64,000 nucleotides of DNA from Magnetococcus sp. PR-3. GTDB lineage: Bacteria; Pseudomonadota; Magnetococcia; Magnetococcales; Magnetococcaceae. The position numbers were made by a program, and so were the translations under genes. This document shows, piece by piece, positions 53,563 to 62,966 of the stretch. The notes under the pieces are model-generated. The model was not told where the DNA came from. It saw only the letters and a list, made by a program, of their open reading frames with translations, and made no database searches. Numbering within the stretch: position 1 is the first letter of the stretch; each line of letters opens with the position of its first letter. The stretch is from contig NZ_JBAHUQ010000019.1 of NCBI RefSeq assembly GCF_036689865.1, forward strand, positions 48,083 through 112,082, read 5' to 3'.

Positions 53563-55986
53563 TTACGCTGAGAGTAAGCGCAGAACCGTTAAAGCGGCAG
53601 AGCGGGGACTGGCACCCCCCTCCTCTTCCGCAGCCAACACCGCCCCCACACAGCTTGGGCAGCCCTGTTTACAGTCACAGCGCTGCACCAGTGCCAAGGC
53701 ATCCTGCACAATCTGTTCAGCCAAACCATAAAGGGGCTCCGTAAAACCAATACCACCTGGATAGCTATCATACAAAAACAGGGTTGGTTCAAAGTTGCCC
53801 GTTAAATTTTCTGGTTTAAGGGGCTGCCCATCGGCATCTCGCAAAGCACCACGACGGTTGGGGTCCTGGGTTGCTGACCAGCCAGCCTGGCCATCCCCCA
53901 CCGCACGCCCCAAATCACCCCGCTCCGCCATAATACGTACGGCTGCGACCGTATGCAGTGCGTATGAAGCACCCAAAAAACCACTCAGCGCTTGCCAGCG
54001 ATCTTGAAAGGCCTGCTCCAAGGCATTCGCCTGTATGCGCCACCATAACGAGGTGGTATGCATCTCAGAATCCGGTAAATGGATATGTCCAAACCCCACA
54101 TTTTCATGGGTGTAATAACGAATCTTTTTAAATCCAGCCACCCGCCGGACCAAATGAACTTCACCATGCCCCTTTTCTGCCGCCTGCCCCTGTTCCCCCT
54201 CAAACTGATCAAGAATTTTCAGTTTGGTATAATCGATGGCATCGGTGTAATAATCGGCCTTGGTCTTTTTAACAAAGGCTTTACGTCCATCCCAATCCAG
54301 ACGTTCAACTTGGTAGGGCGTTGCCTGGATCATATATATGGCATTTTCATACAGGGTCATCGGGGCCGCACTGTAATCCACCTCCGCCACCACCCTCTGT
54401 CCACCATCGGTTATATCTATAACCACAAAGTTACCATCGGAAACCGAGCGTAAACTCACCGCATTGGCTGGATAGCTATCATCATTCCAATGCCACTGGT
54501 TGCCTTCATGGTGGAGCACCCCTTCCTCTTGCAGATAACCGAGCAGCTCTACCAGAGCCTCGCCACCAAACACCTCGCCATCTTTAAAAGGTAGTTCAAA
54601 TGCAGCACACCGCACATGATCCAATAAAATCAACAACTGATCTGGTGCTATACGGGCTTGTTCAGGCGAGGCCTCTGCAAAAAAATCGGGATGACGGACA
54701 ATAAATTGATCCAAGGCATCACTGGCCCCCACAAGCACCCCCAAAGCAGCTTGGTTACGCCGCCCAGCACGCCCTAAACGCTGCCAGGTTGCGGCAATAG
54801 ACCCTGGGTATCCATTCAACACGCAGCAGTCTAAATCTCCAATATCCACACCCAACTCCAGGGCCGAAGTCGCCACGACACAGTTCACATCCCCCTCCCG
54901 CAGCTTACGCTCTACGCTACGGCGTTCCGTGGGCAGGTACCCCCCCCGGTAGGCGGCGATACGCTCGGGTCGGCGAGGATCTTTATCAAAAATATCTTTT
55001 AAATATTTAGTGATCACCTCAACCATGAGACGGGTACGGGTAAATACAATGGATTTCACGCCATGATCTACCGCCATATGGGCCAGCTGGGTGCTCTGAG
55101 AACGGGCTGACGCACGAATACCCAAATCTTCATTCACCACCGGGGGGTTCCACAACATGATGGTTTTTTCCCCGGCAGGTGCCCCACTCTCCGTAATGGC
55201 CGTAACCGGCTCTTCTAACAACCGTTCCGCCAACGCCTTAGGGTTGGCGATGGTGGCACTGCACAGAATAAATTGAGGCTTTACCCGATAAAAGGCACAG
55301 ATCCGCTTAAGCCTGCGTAAGACATTGGCCATATGAGAGCCAAACACCCCCCGGTAGGTATGGGTCTCATCAATAACAATGTAGGCTAAATTTTCAAAAA
55401 ACTGCGCCCATTTTGTATGGTGAGGCAACACCCCTTGATGCAGCATATCGGGGTTGGAGATCACAATATCCCCTTTGGTCCGCACCGCTTTACGGGCATC
55501 GGCAGGCGTATCACCATCAAAAGTAAAGACCTTAACCCCTAACGCCTGCTGACGGTTCAGCTCATGCAGCTCAGCCAACTGATCTTGGGCCAACGCCTTG
55601 GTGGGGAATAGGTAGAGTGCTTTGGACTTTTTTTGCCGAGCTGCTTGCAAAACCGGCAAATTATAACAGAGTGTTTTGCCCGATGCGGTTGGTGTTACCA
55701 CCACCACATGCTCTCCTGCGGCCACCGCATCCCAACTTGCCCGCTGATGACTGTAAAGTTGCTCAACCCCTCGTCCCTGCAGAGCACGCACGATCTCCCC
55801 ATCCAAAGCCTCAGGAAAAGGGGCATACACAGCCTCCTTAGCTGGAACTTGCACTTCTCCAGTAATCCGCTGTCCATAACCTTTTCTAAGGCGCGCAATC
55901 AGCTCATGCACGCCACCCCGGTCAGCCGAGGGGATGGTTGGCGCCATACCAGGATGGGGGCGAGGGTTGGATTTCACAGCGGGCAT
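53563..55986 (-). CDS. DEAD/DEAH helicase with C-terminal DUF1998 zinc domain (MrfA/Hrq1-like)
   Basis: 807 residues. Superfamily 2 helicase core: Q-type YSHQRASWDAVAAGEH, motif I TPTASGKTLCYN, motif II VIDETHTYRG, motif III LCSATIANP, motif VI QRLGRAGRRNQ. The C-terminal part matches DUF1998 and ends in a four-Cys cluster, CDCKQGCPSC, followed by a short tail. MrfA (bacteria) and Hrq1 (eukaryotes) of this type are 3'-to-5' DNA helicases in DNA crosslink repair; RecQ4-like activity is inferred, not shown. It lies on the opposite strand between the TolC-like gene and the ABC genes, so it is probably unrelated to secretion. Confidence 0.92.
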   Translation of the reverse strand: MPAVKSNPRPHPGMAPTIPSADRGGVHELIARLRKGYGQRITGEVQVPAKEAVYAPFPEALDGEIVRALQGRGVEQLYSHQRASWDAVAAGEHVVVVTPTASGKTLCYNLPVLQAARQKKSKALYLFPTKALAQDQLAELHELNRQQALGVKVFTFDGDTPADARKAVRTKGDIVISNPDMLHQGVLPHHTKWAQFFENLAYIVIDETHTYRGVFGSHMANVLRRLKRICAFYRVKPQFILCSATIANPKALAERLLEEPVTAITESGAPAGEKTIMLWNPPVVNEDLGIRASARSQSTQLAHMAVDHGVKSIVFTRTRLMVEVITKYLKDIFDKDPRRPERIAAYRGGYLPTERRSVERKLREGDVNCVVATSALELGVDIGDLDCCVLNGYPGSIAATWQRLGRAGRRNQAALGVLVGASDALDQFIVRHPDFFAEASPEQARIAPDQLLILLDHVRCAAFELPFKDGEVFGGEALVELLGYLQEEGVLHHEGNQWHWNDDSYPANAVSLRSVSDGNFVVIDITDGGQRVVAEVDYSAAPMTLYENAIYMIQATPYQVERLDWDGRKAFVKKTKADYYTDAIDYTKLKILDQFEGEQGQAAEKGHGEVHLVRRVAGFKKIRYYTHENVGFGHIHLPDSEMHTTSLWWRIQANALEQAFQDRWQALSGFLGASYALHTVAAVRIMAERGDLGRAVGDGQAGWSATQDPNRRGALRDADGQPLKPENLTGNFEPTLFLYDSYPGGIGFTEPLYGLAEQIVQDALALVQRCDCKQGCPSCVGAVLAAEEEGGASPRSAALTVLRLLSA

Positions 55987-56404
55987 ACTCCATAAGACTT
56001 AAATAGAAAGGAGGAGGTCCTACCCCCATAGTTTAGGGGGATCTTTCTGCTTTTGTATAGCCGCAGCATCCCATGAACCACGGTATACTTTTGCAGGATA
56101 CGCACAATCACACCAAATTTAATACATACTTTGATTTCAGCAATAAAGAGACAAAATGCAACATTTCACACCCTGATATGCGGTTCATTGCGCATAAGTC
56201 TTTTTTACACACAAATCCAGGCATATAATTTGCTATTATTCCATGTGGTTTCCTATTTTTTGTAAGAAGGGACCATTTAACTAATACTTTTTGGTGGGCA
56301 TTCAAGGTGGTTTCCACCATAATTCAGGGTCACCCCTTCATCTGGATTCAAGGGGTAAACAGATGTTTCACAGGCACGTTTAAATAGTGGTTTAACGAAA
56401 TACG
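55987..56404. other. AT-rich intergenic region, likely promoter of the secretion operon
   Basis: The gap between the divergent helicase and ABC transporter genes holds no convincing ORF (a 70-codon minus-strand frame is not protein-like). It is clearly richer in A and T than the flanks, especially 56100-56300, which fits promoters for both directions. I see no recognised operator. Confidence 0.5.
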
Positions 56405-58957
56405 ATGAACGTTCAGACCTTCTTTCACAAAGAAGATTGGCCCGATACGCTCACGCCCTTCACCATCATGAAGGGGGTCGTTCGTTATATTCTGCTGCTT
56501 AGTGTCGTCATCAATCTGTTAGGGCTTGCCCTTCCTTTGACGCTTTTGCAGGTGTATGACCGCATTTTGCCGAATGAAGCGCACAGCACCTTGCAGATGC
56601 TTATTCTGCTGGTTATTGGTGCTGTTGTTATTGAAAGCACACTGAAAACCATCCGTACCTATATTGGTGGCTGGGTTGGAGCCCGCTTTGAGCACCGCTC
56701 TAACTATTTAGCCCTGGAGCGTATGCTCTACACCAATTTGGCCAGCTTTGAAAAAGCAGGATCAGGTGAACACCTGGAACGTATGGAGGGACTTGGTACC
56801 ATCAAGGACTTCTATGCCGGTCAAGCTATGCAGGTCTATTTGGATCTGCTGTTTGTTCCGATCTTTCTCTTTTTTATCTGGCACATCGGTAGCTGGATGG
56901 TGTTTGTCACCATCATTACCTTCATTATGTTTGTTGTGGCTGCAGGTTGGGTCGGTGACAAACTGAAAAAAGCGGTTAAACAGCGCTCGGTCGCTGATGA
57001 ACGTCGCCTAAACTTTATCATTGAAGTGCTCACCGGCATGCACTCTGTTAAAGGCATGGCCATGGAAGCCCAGATGTTGCGCCGCTACGAGCGTTTGCAA
57101 GAGGGCTGCGCCAACAATGCCAAACAGGTGGTTTTGGAGAGTAACAGCGCCCAGGGTCTTGGTAGCTTCTACGCCCAGCTCAACACCATTATGATTGCCG
57201 CGGTTGGCTCTACTTTGGTTATTGACCATCAACTCACCATTGGTGGCTTGGCCGCCTGTACCATGCTCTCAGGCCGTGCCATGGGCCCCCTACAACAGGC
57301 CGTAGGCATTTGGGCACGCTGGCAAACCATCCGCCTTGCCAAAGAGCGCATGCAGGAAATTTTTCAGTTAGAGCCTGAAATCCATGACAACATGGAGGAG
57401 TGCCCAGAGATCCAAGGCAAGCTGGAGCTAAAAAATGTTAGCTACCAGTTTGATCCCGACCATCCACCAATTTTACATGACCTTAATTTGGTGGTGGAAC
57501 CGGGTGAGATCATTGCCGTACGTGGGGATAACGGTAGTGGAAAAACCTCCCTGCTATGGCTCATGATGGGTGCCCTGCGGGCCTCGGAAGGTGAAGTCTA
57601 TCTGGACGATGTCCCGATCCGCATTTATGACCCTAAATCCATGCGGGACAAAGTATCCTACCTGCCCCAGTCCGGTGTTCTGTTCCAAGGCACTTTGCTG
57701 GAAAATATCACCATGTTCCGAGAAGAGCTTTATGATGCTGCTCTGGAAGTGGTGGAGTTAATGCAGCTGGAAGAGGTCATCTCCAGCATGCCCAAAGGGA
57801 TTGAAACGCAGATTGATGATGGATCCAAGGAATCTCTTCCTAAAGGAATTCGTCAACGGATCTGCATTGCCCGCGCACTACTGGAAAAGCCTAAACTCAT
57901 TCTCTTTGATGAGGCAAATGCTGCCATTGATGGTGCTGGTGATGAACAGCTGAAATCCACCCTTGAGGGCATGCGCGGCGATGCCACCATGATTTTGGTG
58001 ACCGTGCGCCCCTCACTATACAAAATTGCTGATCGTGTGTATGACCTGAAAGAGGGCACCTTAACCCTCGCCCCTCCACCGCCCCCTCGTGGTGGCGCGC
58101 CAGGTGGTGGTGCACCGGCCCCCGCACCCTCAGGTACAGCACCGGCAGCACCGGCAGCACCGGCAGCACCGGCAGCACCGGCAGCACCTAAACCTGCGGC
58201 ACCGGCAGCACCTAAACCTGCGGCACCGGCAGCGCCTAAACCTGCGGCACCGGCAGTGCCTAAACCTGCGGCACCGGCAGCGCCTAAACCTGCGGCACCG
58301 GCAGCGCCTAAACCTGCGGCACCAGCGGCGCCCAAAGCACCAACCCCACCCTCGGGCTCTCCTGCCGTCGATGCCGTTGCCAAAGCAGCACAAGCGGATA
58401 TGAAACGCCGTGCCGAGGCCAGAGCTCGGGCACGTGCCGAAAAAGAAGCCAAAGAAAGAGCTCGTGCGGAGTTATTAAAACGTCGTAAAGCTGAAGCTGA
58501 GAATAAGGAAAAACGGGAAGCAGAAGCTGAGCTCAAACGCTTGGATGCCATGAAACAGGCCGCCATGCGCCAAGCTGCTATGCGCCGTGCACGCCAGGAA
58601 AATGCACAGCAGGAGTCGGAAGGCGAAACCACCACTCTCGCTAAGACCAAGCACCCGCATGGACATCGCCCTACCCGTCCGGATGATGACGGGGGACCCG
58701 ATCGTCCAGGTGGCGGTGGTGGACGCCGCAGACCCAATCGTCGCCGTCGTAAAGATGGTCAAGGAAAAGCGGGAAGCACTCATGGTAAACCCGGTTCAAC
58801 TCAAGCTCAGTTGACGGATACACTACCAGATCAGCCCGCCACCCTTCGCCGTCCAAAGCGAGGACAAAAGGCTGGAAGCACACAGCAGCAAGGTGTCCGC
58901 AAGCCCAATGCCCGCCGAAAAAAAGCGAGCCAGGACGGGAGTGGGGGTGATGCATGA
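56405..58957 (+). CDS. type I secretion ABC half-transporter 1 with a Pro/Ala-repeat and basic C-terminal tail
   Basis: 850 residues; a plain half-transporter would be about 570. Transmembrane domain about 25-310 (six helices), ATPase about 335-555 with Walker A GDNGSGKTS (about 374-382), the Q-loop in SYLPQSGVLFQGTLL, and Walker B LILFDEAN. The signature motif is SLPKGIRQR (477-485) instead of LSGGQ and the H-loop is VTVRP, with Val534 in place of His, so this ATPase half is degenerate. After residue 557 comes a Pro/Ala stretch with six copies of the 8-residue unit APKPAAPA (to about 641), then a charged Arg/Lys/Glu/Ala helix (about 659-738) and a Gly/Arg/Lys-rich end. The tail should be cytoplasmic. 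It overlaps the next ABC gene by four bases (ATGA), so the two probably form a heterodimer. Confidence 0.9.
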   Translation: MNVQTFFHKEDWPDTLTPFTIMKGVVRYILLLSVVINLLGLALPLTLLQVYDRILPNEAHSTLQMLILLVIGAVVIESTLKTIRTYIGGWVGARFEHRSNYLALERMLYTNLASFEKAGSGEHLERMEGLGTIKDFYAGQAMQVYLDLLFVPIFLFFIWHIGSWMVFVTIITFIMFVVAAGWVGDKLKKAVKQRSVADERRLNFIIEVLTGMHSVKGMAMEAQMLRRYERLQEGCANNAKQVVLESNSAQGLGSFYAQLNTIMIAAVGSTLVIDHQLTIGGLAACTMLSGRAMGPLQQAVGIWARWQTIRLAKERMQEIFQLEPEIHDNMEECPEIQGKLELKNVSYQFDPDHPPILHDLNLVVEPGEIIAVRGDNGSGKTSLLWLMMGALRASEGEVYLDDVPIRIYDPKSMRDKVSYLPQSGVLFQGTLLENITMFREELYDAALEVVELMQLEEVISSMPKGIETQIDDGSKESLPKGIRQRICIARALLEKPKLILFDEANAAIDGAGDEQLKSTLEGMRGDATMILVTVRPSLYKIADRVYDLKEGTLTLAPPPPPRGGAPGGGAPAPAPSGTAPAAPAAPAAPAAPAAPKPAAPAAPKPAAPAAPKPAAPAVPKPAAPAAPKPAAPAAPKPAAPAAPKAPTPPSGSPAVDAVAKAAQADMKRRAEARARARAEKEAKERARAELLKRRKAEAENKEKREAEAELKRLDAMKQAAMRQAAMRRARQENAQQESEGETTTLAKTKHPHGHRPTRPDDDGGPDRPGGGGGRRRPNRRRRKDGQGKAGSTHGKPGSTQAQLTDTLPDQPATLRRPKRGQKAGSTQQQGVRKPNARRKKASQDGSGGDA
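58139..58327 (+). repeat. in-frame tandem DNA repeats inside ABC transporter 1
   Basis: Five copies of GCACCGGCA (58139-58183) are followed by six near-identical 24-base units beginning GCACCTAAACCTGCGGCACC (58184-58327). The units differ by one or two bases, which implies recent expansion. Both unit lengths are multiples of three, so copy-number change alters linker length but not frame. Confidence 0.9.
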
Positions 58958-61098
58958 GTGTTGAGATCAAAGCCCTAGAAATCCCCAAAGTTACCGGTAT
59001 TCTGGCAGAATTTGCGCAGGCATCGGACTTTGGTGCCTGCATGATCCCACTTCTATCGGCATTGAACTGGCGTGGTGACATGCGCCACGTAGCGGAATCT
59101 CTGCCGCACTTTGTGGAAACACTGGACCTGACCGGTTTCCGAAATATGATGGCCCACCTTAACTATCGCAGTGAAGATATTCGCATGCCGATGGATGAGG
59201 TGGATGAACGTCTCTATCCTTTTCTCTACGTCCCGGATAAACGGGGTGCCTTTGTTGTCATGGGCCGCAATGAGGATGGGACTTTCGATGTCTATGACGG
59301 TGAAGTAGACCAACGTTTTGAGGATTGGACAAAAACCGACGTTAAAGGCCGAGCCTTCTTCTTTCAGCCTATGGATGTGGAGGAGGTTCAGCAGACTCAG
59401 GCCCGATTGGGCTGGTTCCGCATGGTCATGGAACGTTTTAGAACGTTCTCCTACTATATTTTGGCCATCACCTTTGTGATCACCCTGCTCCAAGTGGTGA
59501 CACCACTTTATGTGATGCAAGTTTATGACAGGGTGGTGGGGTCAGAGTCTATGACCACCTTGGCCTTTTTGCTGGCTGGGGCATTAGCAGCACTCTTTTT
59601 TGATTGGTTTTTCAGAAACATGCGCGCCACGATGCTGGGCTATGTCGGCGCACGTTTGGATAACATTATTGGTAATGCCGTTTTCCAACGCATTCTATAC
59701 CTGCTGCCAGCTTATACAGAGCGCGCCACCATTGGCTCCCAGGTTGCCCGCATTCGCGACTTTGAATCGATCCGTGAATTCTTCACCGGCGCCTTGGTTA
59801 TCGTCTTTTTAGAGCTTCCATTTACCGCTGTTTTCTTATTGGTCATTGCCTCGCTAGCAGGCCCCTTAGCGTTTGTGCCCATGGTCACCATGGTGCTGTT
59901 TGTATTGCTGTGGATAACCATGACCCCGCTGGTCAATAACTCGGGGGCAACCGCCCGTCGTTGGAGCTCACAAAAGCAGTCTTTTATTGTAGAAGCCCTC
60001 AACTCTATGCGGGCCATTAAATACTGCCGAGCTGAAGATATTTGGCTGGACCGCTTCCGGGAACTCTCCGCTAAAACGGCCCAATCGAACTTCAAGACCG
60101 CGTTTATCAATGCGGTGGTGCAGTCACTGGGTCAGGCTTTTATTGTGGGTTCTGGCCTGGGTACCATTGCATGGGGCGTATTGCGGGTCTTAAGTGGCGA
60201 CATGACGGTGGGTGCCCTGGTTGCCTGTATGGTTCTGGTATGGCGGGTTTTAACCCCCATGCAAGCACTATTTACAGCTATGACACGACTGGAGGCCATC
60301 CGCTCTTCTGTCGCCCAGGTTAACAACCTGATGAATGTTAAACCTGAGCGAGAGCCCCACGCCCCCATCAAAAAAATTGCCCAGTTCAAAGGTGATGTTA
60401 CCTTCTCACGGGTCTCCATCCGCTACAGTCAGGAGGCAGACCCAGCATTGGTTGGTGTGACCTTTGAGGCCAAAGCGGGTGAGTGCATTGTGGTGGTCGG
60501 TGGTAATGGGTCGGGTAAATCTACACTGGTTAAACTGATTGCAGGCATCTACAGCCCCCAAGCTGGTGGTATTTTTATTGATGGACGTGATACCCGTCAG
60601 CTAGACGCCATTGAGCTACGTCAGGCCATTGCCTACGTTCCCCAAACCGTTAACCTTTTCCACGGTACTATTGCACAGAACTTGCGCCTGGCTCATCCGA
60701 CAGCATCTCAAGAAGAGTTGGAAGAGGCCTGTAGCAAAGCAACCGTGTTAGAAGAGATTGAAGCCATGCCCAAAGGGTGGTGGACTCGGATTGGTGACTC
60801 CCGCTCAGCCCAACTTTCTTCAGGTTTTATTCAAAAGATTTCACTGGCTCGTGCCTACTTGAAACAAGCCCCTGTCATCTTGTTTGATGAACCTGCCAAC
60901 GCTTTGGACTGGGATGCCGATGATGCTTTCCAAAATGTTGTTAAGGAACTCAAGGGAAAATCGACCATTTTCATCGTTACCCACAGTCCCAGACACCGCA
61001 GGCTCGCTGACCAACTTCTCTATTTGGAACGCGGCTATCTGCAGCTCGCTGGCCCCGCCGAAGAGGTGGAAGCCCGCCTGCCTAAAGGGTTGATTTAA
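58954..61098 (+). CDS. type I secretion ABC half-transporter 2 with N-terminal C39-like domain
   Basis: 714 residues. An N-terminal domain of about 145 residues (ending VKGRAFFFQPMDVEE) resembles the inactive C39 peptidase-like domain of LapB/HlyB-type exporters; there is no catalytic Cys in the expected place. The transmembrane domain (about 165-450) is followed by an ATPase with Walker A GGNGSGKST (about 516), Q-loop YVPQTVNLFHGTIA, the signature LSSGFIQK (about 620, partly degenerate), Walker B VILFDEPAN, and H-loop IVTHSP. Walker A, Walker B and H-loop are intact. Start overlaps the preceding gene (ATGA) and the HlyD-type gene follows after one base. It should pair with the first ABC protein in the inner membrane. 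Confidence 0.9.
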   Translation: MSVEIKALEIPKVTGILAEFAQASDFGACMIPLLSALNWRGDMRHVAESLPHFVETLDLTGFRNMMAHLNYRSEDIRMPMDEVDERLYPFLYVPDKRGAFVVMGRNEDGTFDVYDGEVDQRFEDWTKTDVKGRAFFFQPMDVEEVQQTQARLGWFRMVMERFRTFSYYILAITFVITLLQVVTPLYVMQVYDRVVGSESMTTLAFLLAGALAALFFDWFFRNMRATMLGYVGARLDNIIGNAVFQRILYLLPAYTERATIGSQVARIRDFESIREFFTGALVIVFLELPFTAVFLLVIASLAGPLAFVPMVTMVLFVLLWITMTPLVNNSGATARRWSSQKQSFIVEALNSMRAIKYCRAEDIWLDRFRELSAKTAQSNFKTAFINAVVQSLGQAFIVGSGLGTIAWGVLRVLSGDMTVGALVACMVLVWRVLTPMQALFTAMTRLEAIRSSVAQVNNLMNVKPEREPHAPIKKIAQFKGDVTFSRVSIRYSQEADPALVGVTFEAKAGECIVVVGGNGSGKSTLVKLIAGIYSPQAGGIFIDGRDTRQLDAIELRQAIAYVPQTVNLFHGTIAQNLRLAHPTASQEELEEACSKATVLEEIEAMPKGWWTRIGDSRSAQLSSGFIQKISLARAYLKQAPVILFDEPANALDWDADDAFQNVVKELKGKSTIFIVTHSPRHRRLADQLLYLERGYLQLAGPAEEVEARLPKGLI

Positions 61099-61099
61099 G

Positions 61100-62467
61100 A
61101 TGAACGCCGAGAATAAAGAGACCCAAGAAGAAGAGGTCAAAAAAATTCCAACCGGCAAACGCCAGGAGCGCCTTTTGGCGCAATCGGTGGTGTTGGAAGA
61201 GGCTGGCCTATCCCGCTTACTCAAGTATGCCTCACTGGCCATTACCGGCGCCATTTTGGTGTTCTTTATCTGGGCCAACTTCGCCAACATGGATGAGGTT
61301 GCCCATACCACGGGTGAAGTGGCGCCATCAGACTCCATTCAATTTGCTCAGCACCTGGAAGGTGGTATCGTTGGGGAGGTCCTAGCGATTGAAGGTGAGC
61401 GGGTAAAAAAAGGTCAAGCCCTTGCCCGCATGGAGTCTGAAGACGTTGTTGCAGAGTATAATCAAATGCATACCCGTGAAGCTGTGCTGGCACTGCAAGT
61501 TTCACAAAAGCGGGCTCTACTCAACAGTGAACCTATGGACCTTGCGGGGATTGAACGCCCACTGTTTAACCCTCTCATTGCTGAAGCCATCGACTTTTTA
61601 GATACCCAACGCACCTCTTTAGCCAGCCAACGTGAAGTCATCATCACCCAGGTTAAGCAAAAAGAGATGAAGCTTAAAAAGTTGATTAATCAAGCGGCGG
61701 CTTACAGAAACCAAGTCAAATACTATGATGAGGAGATTGCGGTTCGCATCCCCTTAACTGAACGTAAGTTGATGAAGCGTCTAGATACGGTTAAAGCTCT
61801 ACAATCACGAGAGAACACTAGGGCTGACTTGGTAGAAACCGAAGGGGATGTTGAGGTTACCAAGCTTGAACTGGAAGAGAAACATCAGAACCTTAGAGAG
61901 ACAGAAGACAGCTTTTTTCAAGATGCCATGCGTGAACTGGATGGCGCCTATTCAGAACTGGTACAGATCAGAGCTTCCCTGCCCCGCCTTAAAGATCGTC
62001 TCGCCCGCTTAACCGTGCGCTCACCGGTGGATGGTGTGGTTAAAGAGATGAAGGTGAATGGTATTGGTGGTGTTTTAGGTCCTGGTGGTGATATCGCAGA
62101 AATCGTCCCCATTGAAGACACCAAAAAGGTTGAGGTTAAAATCACCACCGTCGATATTGGCCATGTTGAGGTTGGGCAACAGGTCACGGTTAAGGTCAGC
62201 ACCTATGACTACGCCCGTTATGGTGGTATTGATGGCGAATTGGTGGCCATTTCTCCCGCAACCTTTACGGATGAAGATGGTGGCGACCCCTATTACCGTG
62301 GCACCATTCAACTTCAACAAAACTATGTGGGTGGTGATGCCACGCAGAACCTTCTTTTACCCGGCATGACGGTAGAAGCCAGTATCCACACCGGATCCAA
62401 GACCTTGATGGAGTATCTACTCAAGCCCATCTATGCGTCGGTTAACGACTCCTTCCGCGAACGTTAA
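61100..62467 (+). CDS. HlyD-family membrane fusion protein of type I secretion
   Basis: 455 residues. Cytoplasmic N-terminus of about 35 residues, one transmembrane helix (about 38-57, YASLAITGAILVFFIWANF), a first half-lipoyl segment (GEVAPSDSIQFAQHLEGGIV, EGERVKKGQALARMES), a long periplasmic coiled coil (about 115-290), the second half-lipoyl segment (LTVRSPVDGVVKEMKVNG), and the beta-barrel domain with VEVKITTVDIGHVEVGQQV. It bridges the ABC pair and the TolC-like channel. Starts one base after the ABC gene and is followed by a strong terminator, so the ABC1-ABC2-HlyD operon ends here. Confidence 0.94.
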   Translation: MNAENKETQEEEVKKIPTGKRQERLLAQSVVLEEAGLSRLLKYASLAITGAILVFFIWANFANMDEVAHTTGEVAPSDSIQFAQHLEGGIVGEVLAIEGERVKKGQALARMESEDVVAEYNQMHTREAVLALQVSQKRALLNSEPMDLAGIERPLFNPLIAEAIDFLDTQRTSLASQREVIITQVKQKEMKLKKLINQAAAYRNQVKYYDEEIAVRIPLTERKLMKRLDTVKALQSRENTRADLVETEGDVEVTKLELEEKHQNLRETEDSFFQDAMRELDGAYSELVQIRASLPRLKDRLARLTVRSPVDGVVKEMKVNGIGGVLGPGGDIAEIVPIEDTKKVEVKITTVDIGHVEVGQQVTVKVSTYDYARYGGIDGELVAISPATFTDEDGGDPYYRGTIQLQQNYVGGDATQNLLLPGMTVEASIHTGSKTLMEYLLKPIYASVNDSFRER

Positions 62468-62494
62468 TAGCGCATGATCAATACACGCAAAAAA

Positions 62495-62520
62495 GAGGAC
62501 CGTACGGTCCTCTTTTTTTT
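62495..62520 (+). terminator. rho-independent terminator of the secretion operon
   Basis: GAGGACCGTACGGTCCTC (62495-62512) is a perfect 18-base palindrome inside an A-run/T-run frame that extends the stem; eight T follow. It lies 28 bases after the HlyD-type stop. Confidence 0.92.
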
Positions 62521-62966
62521 ACGATCATATTTTTTCTTTTAAGATACACCCCTTTTTTTTACGATCATTTTCTTCCTAAAAGATCCACATATTCTCGAAT
62601 AATCTCGTTATTATTCATTACTCTAGAGACTTCTTGCAGAAATATCACATAAAGTCCCATCAGCACGTTCAAAAAAGTACTAGTCATAAATTTCACTTAT
62701 AATCCATTAATATATTTTCTATGAAAATGCAGTTTAATAATCGTATGGCTTTGTTTTTACTCATCTTCACCCTTCACTAATCCTGCCCATTTTTACTGCC
62801 AGAAGACTAATACCTTGGTATGATGATGGTGTCGGAGTTTATCCGAAGCCATTTCCGTGCGCGAACGAAGGGCTCTGACAGACGGTCCAACGTTTACGGA
62901 AACTGGCAAACTCATAAGATTAAAACGCTGGTGGGCGTTTTTCTTCATACGGCAGGAGATGGAATC
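62521..62966. other. leader region of the giant adhesin gene, with a duplicated terminator tail
   Basis: TTTTTTTTACGATCAT occurs at 62513-62528 and again at 62553-62568, with similar bases after it (CTTTTAAGAT / CCTAAAAGAT), so the terminator tail is duplicated without its stem. The rest (to about 62780) is very AT-rich and then of normal composition. No ORF or riboswitch is recognised; it should hold the adhesin promoter. An AGGAGA site precedes the start at 62967. Confidence 0.5.

Noticed and set aside
53846..55986. Helicase as a component of a defence island
   Set aside because: No nuclease, methylase or other defence genes adjoin; DUF1998 with the C-terminal Cys cluster fits an MrfA/Hrq1 repair helicase.
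58139..58327. Regular direct repeats considered as a CRISPR array
   Set aside because: Units are contiguous with no spacers, are multiples of three and translate in frame inside an ABC transporter.
57853..58737. 294-codon minus-strand frame opposite ABC transporter 1, Gly/Ala-rich
   Set aside because: It is the complement of the Pro/Ala DNA repeats; the plus-strand frame has full ABC motifs and the repeat composition explains the lack of stops.
62521..62966. Possible c-di-GMP riboswitch before the adhesin gene
   Set aside because: Searched by eye for the GEMM core and tetraloop receptor blocks and did not find them.
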